Positions 5,700 to 7,191 of a DNA stretch of 7,191 nucleotides are shown here, in pieces. Source of the stretch: Clostridiales bacterium (GTDB taxonomy: Bacteria > Bacillota > Clostridia > Lachnospirales > Lachnospiraceae). Position numbers and translations under genes: made by a program. The DNA lies in contig JAGZDD010000190.1 of assembly GCA_018369015.1 (NCBI GenBank), positions 1 through 7,191 of the forward strand, read 5' to 3'. Each line of letters starts with the position of its first letter. The first letter of the stretch is position 1. The notes under the pieces are model-generated. The model saw only the letters and a program-made list of their open reading frames with translations, ran no database searches and was not told where the DNA came from.

Positions 5700-7010
5700 T
5701 TGGACGCAGACGCGGTCACGCAACTTATTATTATTATTATTCTTATTTGTTTATCTGCCTTTTTCTCATCCGCAGAAACAGCATTGACAACGGTCAATAA
5801 AATCCGAATCAAAAGCCTGTCCGATGAGGGTAATAAAAAGGCAAAGCTTGTAGAAAAGCTTACCGCTAATCCCGGAAAGCTTTTAAGTGCCGTTTTAATC
5901 GGTAACAATATTGTAAACCTCTCCGCATCCTCTATCACTACGATGTTTGCAACGCAGATCGCTACATCGATGGGAGCAGGAAAGGCTGCGGCAAGTATTG
6001 TCGGAGTGGCAACCGGTATTTTAACTGTTGTTATTCTTATTTTTGGCGAGATCGTTCCAAAGACAGTGGCTTCCTTAAATGCCAACAAAATGTCTTTAAC
6101 GTACTCTAAACCGATCTATCTTGTCACACTGATTTTAACTCCGCTGATTTTTATAATGAATAAGCTGTCCCACTTCTTCCTGCGCATCCTTGGAATGGAC
6201 CCTAACAAAAAAGGCAAGTCCATGACCGAAAATGAATTACTTACGATTATTGACGTCAGCCATGAAGAAGGCGTTATTGAAAGTGAAGAAAAGGAAATGA
6301 TGACCAACGTGGTCGATTTTGGTGATGCCCTTGCCAAGGACGTCATGGTACCACGAATTGACATTATTTTCACCTCAGTGGATACAGGGTATGATGAATT
6401 AATCCGCTTATTCCGGGAAGAAAAATATTCCCGTATTCCTGTTTATGAAGATTCCAAGGACAATGTTATCGGTATCGTCAATTTAAAAGATGTTTTTTGC
6501 TATCAGGGAACTCCTGAAGAGTTTGTTCTTAAGAACATGCTCCGCGAGCCATTCTTCACATATGAGTACCAAAAAACATCTGATCTTATGCTCCAGTTGC
6601 GGGAGCAGTCCAATAACATTGCTATTGTATTAGACGAATATGGCGCAACTTCAGGGCTAATTACACTCGAAGACCTCCTCGAAGAAATTGTCGGAGAAAT
6701 CCGCGACGAGTATGATGAGGAAGAGGAGGATGTCATTCAAAAGATCAACGACTATGAATATATTGTCGATGGCTCCACAAAGCTGGATGATATTAATGAC
6801 GCGCTTGGAACAGAATTTGAATCTAATGATTATGATTCTATTGCCGGCCATGTCATTAATCTTCTTGAACATATTCCTGCCGCCGGAGAAAGCATCGACA
6901 CTGAAGAGGGCATACGTCTTGTCGTTGATTCCATGGAAAAGAACCGTATCGATAAGATACATATTTATCTTCCTGAAAAAGCAGAAGAACCAGACGAAGA
7001 AGATAAATAG
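5700..7010 (+). CDS. CNNM/CorC (HlyC/CorC) family membrane protein with CBS pair
   Basis: A 436-residue integral membrane protein of the CNNM/CorB family, whose members export or regulate Mg2+ and other divalent cations; older annotation calls them hemolysins. Membrane helices lie at about 6-28, 60-84, 97-120 and 136-162, forming the DUF21/CNNM domain. Signature residues include SAETA (24-28), IGNNIVN (67-73) and GEIVPKT (116-122), the last being part of the conserved ion-binding core. An acidic linker helix (about 185-205) leads to two CBS domains (about 215-268 and 280-335) ending in the LDEYGATSGLITLEDLLEEIVGEI-type motif. The CorC_HlyC domain follows (about 352-426), with a short acidic tail. 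CBS domains of this family bind ATP-Mg. The start is TTG, with AGGAG ten bases upstream and a strong promoter before it. Length and order are normal for the family. It is monocistronic and divergent from the URO-D gene. Transport direction and ion cannot be read here. Confidence 0.93.
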   Translation: MDADAVTQLIIIIILICLSAFFSSAETALTTVNKIRIKSLSDEGNKKAKLVEKLTANPGKLLSAVLIGNNIVNLSASSITTMFATQIATSMGAGKAAASIVGVATGILTVVILIFGEIVPKTVASLNANKMSLTYSKPIYLVTLILTPLIFIMNKLSHFFLRILGMDPNKKGKSMTENELLTIIDVSHEEGVIESEEKEMMTNVVDFGDALAKDVMVPRIDIIFTSVDTGYDELIRLFREEKYSRIPVYEDSKDNVIGIVNLKDVFCYQGTPEEFVLKNMLREPFFTYEYQKTSDLMLQLREQSNNIAIVLDEYGATSGLITLEDLLEEIVGEIRDEYDEEEEDVIQKINDYEYIVDGSTKLDDINDALGTEFESNDYDSIAGHVINLLEHIPAAGESIDTEEGIRLVVDSMEKNRIDKIHIYLPEKAEEPDEEDK

Positions 7011-7029
7011 TGATTTTTATACGTTAACG

Positions 7030-7076
7030 AGGACCGCTTCGCAAAAAACAGACAATGGTGAAGCGGTCCTTGTTTT
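7030..7076 (+). terminator. Rho-independent terminator of the CNNM gene
   Basis: AGGACCGCTTC (7030-7040) pairs perfectly with GAAGCGGTCCT (7060-7070), an 11-base stem with a 19-base loop, followed by TGTTTT. It begins 19 bases after the TAG stop. Confidence 0.88.
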
Positions 7077-7104
7077 GCCTGTCCGGGAAAGTTAATGATA
7101 GCAC

Positions 7105-7156
7105 AAAAAGAAGGAACCGTTCCCGAACATTACTTGTATCTAAGAACGATTCCTTC
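7105..7156 (-). terminator. Rho-independent terminator of an unseen convergent gene
   Basis: On the minus strand the arm at 7156-7144 pairs with 7122-7110 (13 positions, one G·U), and the RNA continues as U, C and then five U residues (7109-7105). It faces the CNNM terminator, so a minus-strand gene should end just right of the window. Only about 35 bases remain to the right (7157-7191). They contain stops in all three minus-strand frames and no assignable coding end. Confidence 0.7.
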
Positions 7157-7191
7157 ACTGCTGAACTGGTTCAATCATTTACCTTTACCTC

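Noticed and set aside
5669..6088. 139-codon minus-strand frame opposite the CNNM gene
   Set aside because: It lies entirely antisense to a clear family member, and its hydrophobic look mirrors the transmembrane codons of the real gene.
5700..7010. Annotation as a hemolysin
   Set aside because: This is a historical family name. The CNNM membrane domain, CBS pair and CorC_HlyC domain indicate a cation transport or homeostasis protein.

Overview
The window looks like a chromosomal segment from an anaerobic Firmicute, most likely a Lachnospiraceae-type Clostridia. The basis is moderate GC, strong AGGAGG-type ribosome binding sites, sigma-A-like promoters, Rho-independent terminators, and the style of the proteins: a Clostridia-like CNNM/CBS membrane protein, a corrinoid-type URO-D family methyltransferase, and a zinc-ribbon TPR membrane protein beside folC. 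The family-level placement is inference from protein style, not from a marker gene.

Layout. Positions 1-216 hold no gene. Two palindromic hairpin units (1-50 and 56-115) are followed by a long terminator hairpin (127-203) that reads on the minus strand. Next comes a compact minus-strand operon, transcribed right to left: an HD-domain protein (3865-3293), folC (3268-1904), a 53-residue acidic protein overlapping the end of folC (1917-1756), and a zinc-ribbon/TPR/transmembrane protein (1743-217). Gaps are 24 bases, a 14-base overlap, and 12 bases, so translation is probably coupled. A 488-base non-coding stretch (3866-4353) lies upstream. It holds a 110-base rod-like inverted repeat, a small terminator-like hairpin just before the HD gene, a candidate promoter, and sequence that may be a dispersed repeat. 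Beyond it is a monocistronic-looking minus-strand gene for a URO-D superfamily methyltransferase (5367-4354).

A divergent intergenic region (5368-5699) separates that gene from a plus-strand CNNM/CorC-type transporter (5700-7010). This gene has a textbook promoter (TTGACA-17-TAAAAT), a TTG start, and its own terminator (7030-7076). A second terminator in the opposite direction (7105-7156) implies a convergent gene just outside the right edge.

Working together: FolC makes and polyglutamylates folate, the C1 carrier. The URO-D protein has the His/Cys zinc set of enzymes that move methyl groups to thiols, so one-carbon metabolism is a loose shared theme, but no corrinoid protein is present to fix the substrate. 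The TPR and CNNM proteins are membrane proteins with no evident link to it. I see no mobile element, CRISPR array, tRNA or rRNA. The least explained material is the structured non-coding DNA at 3917-4076 and 1-203, whose core stems pair better as minus-strand RNA than as plus-strand RNA.
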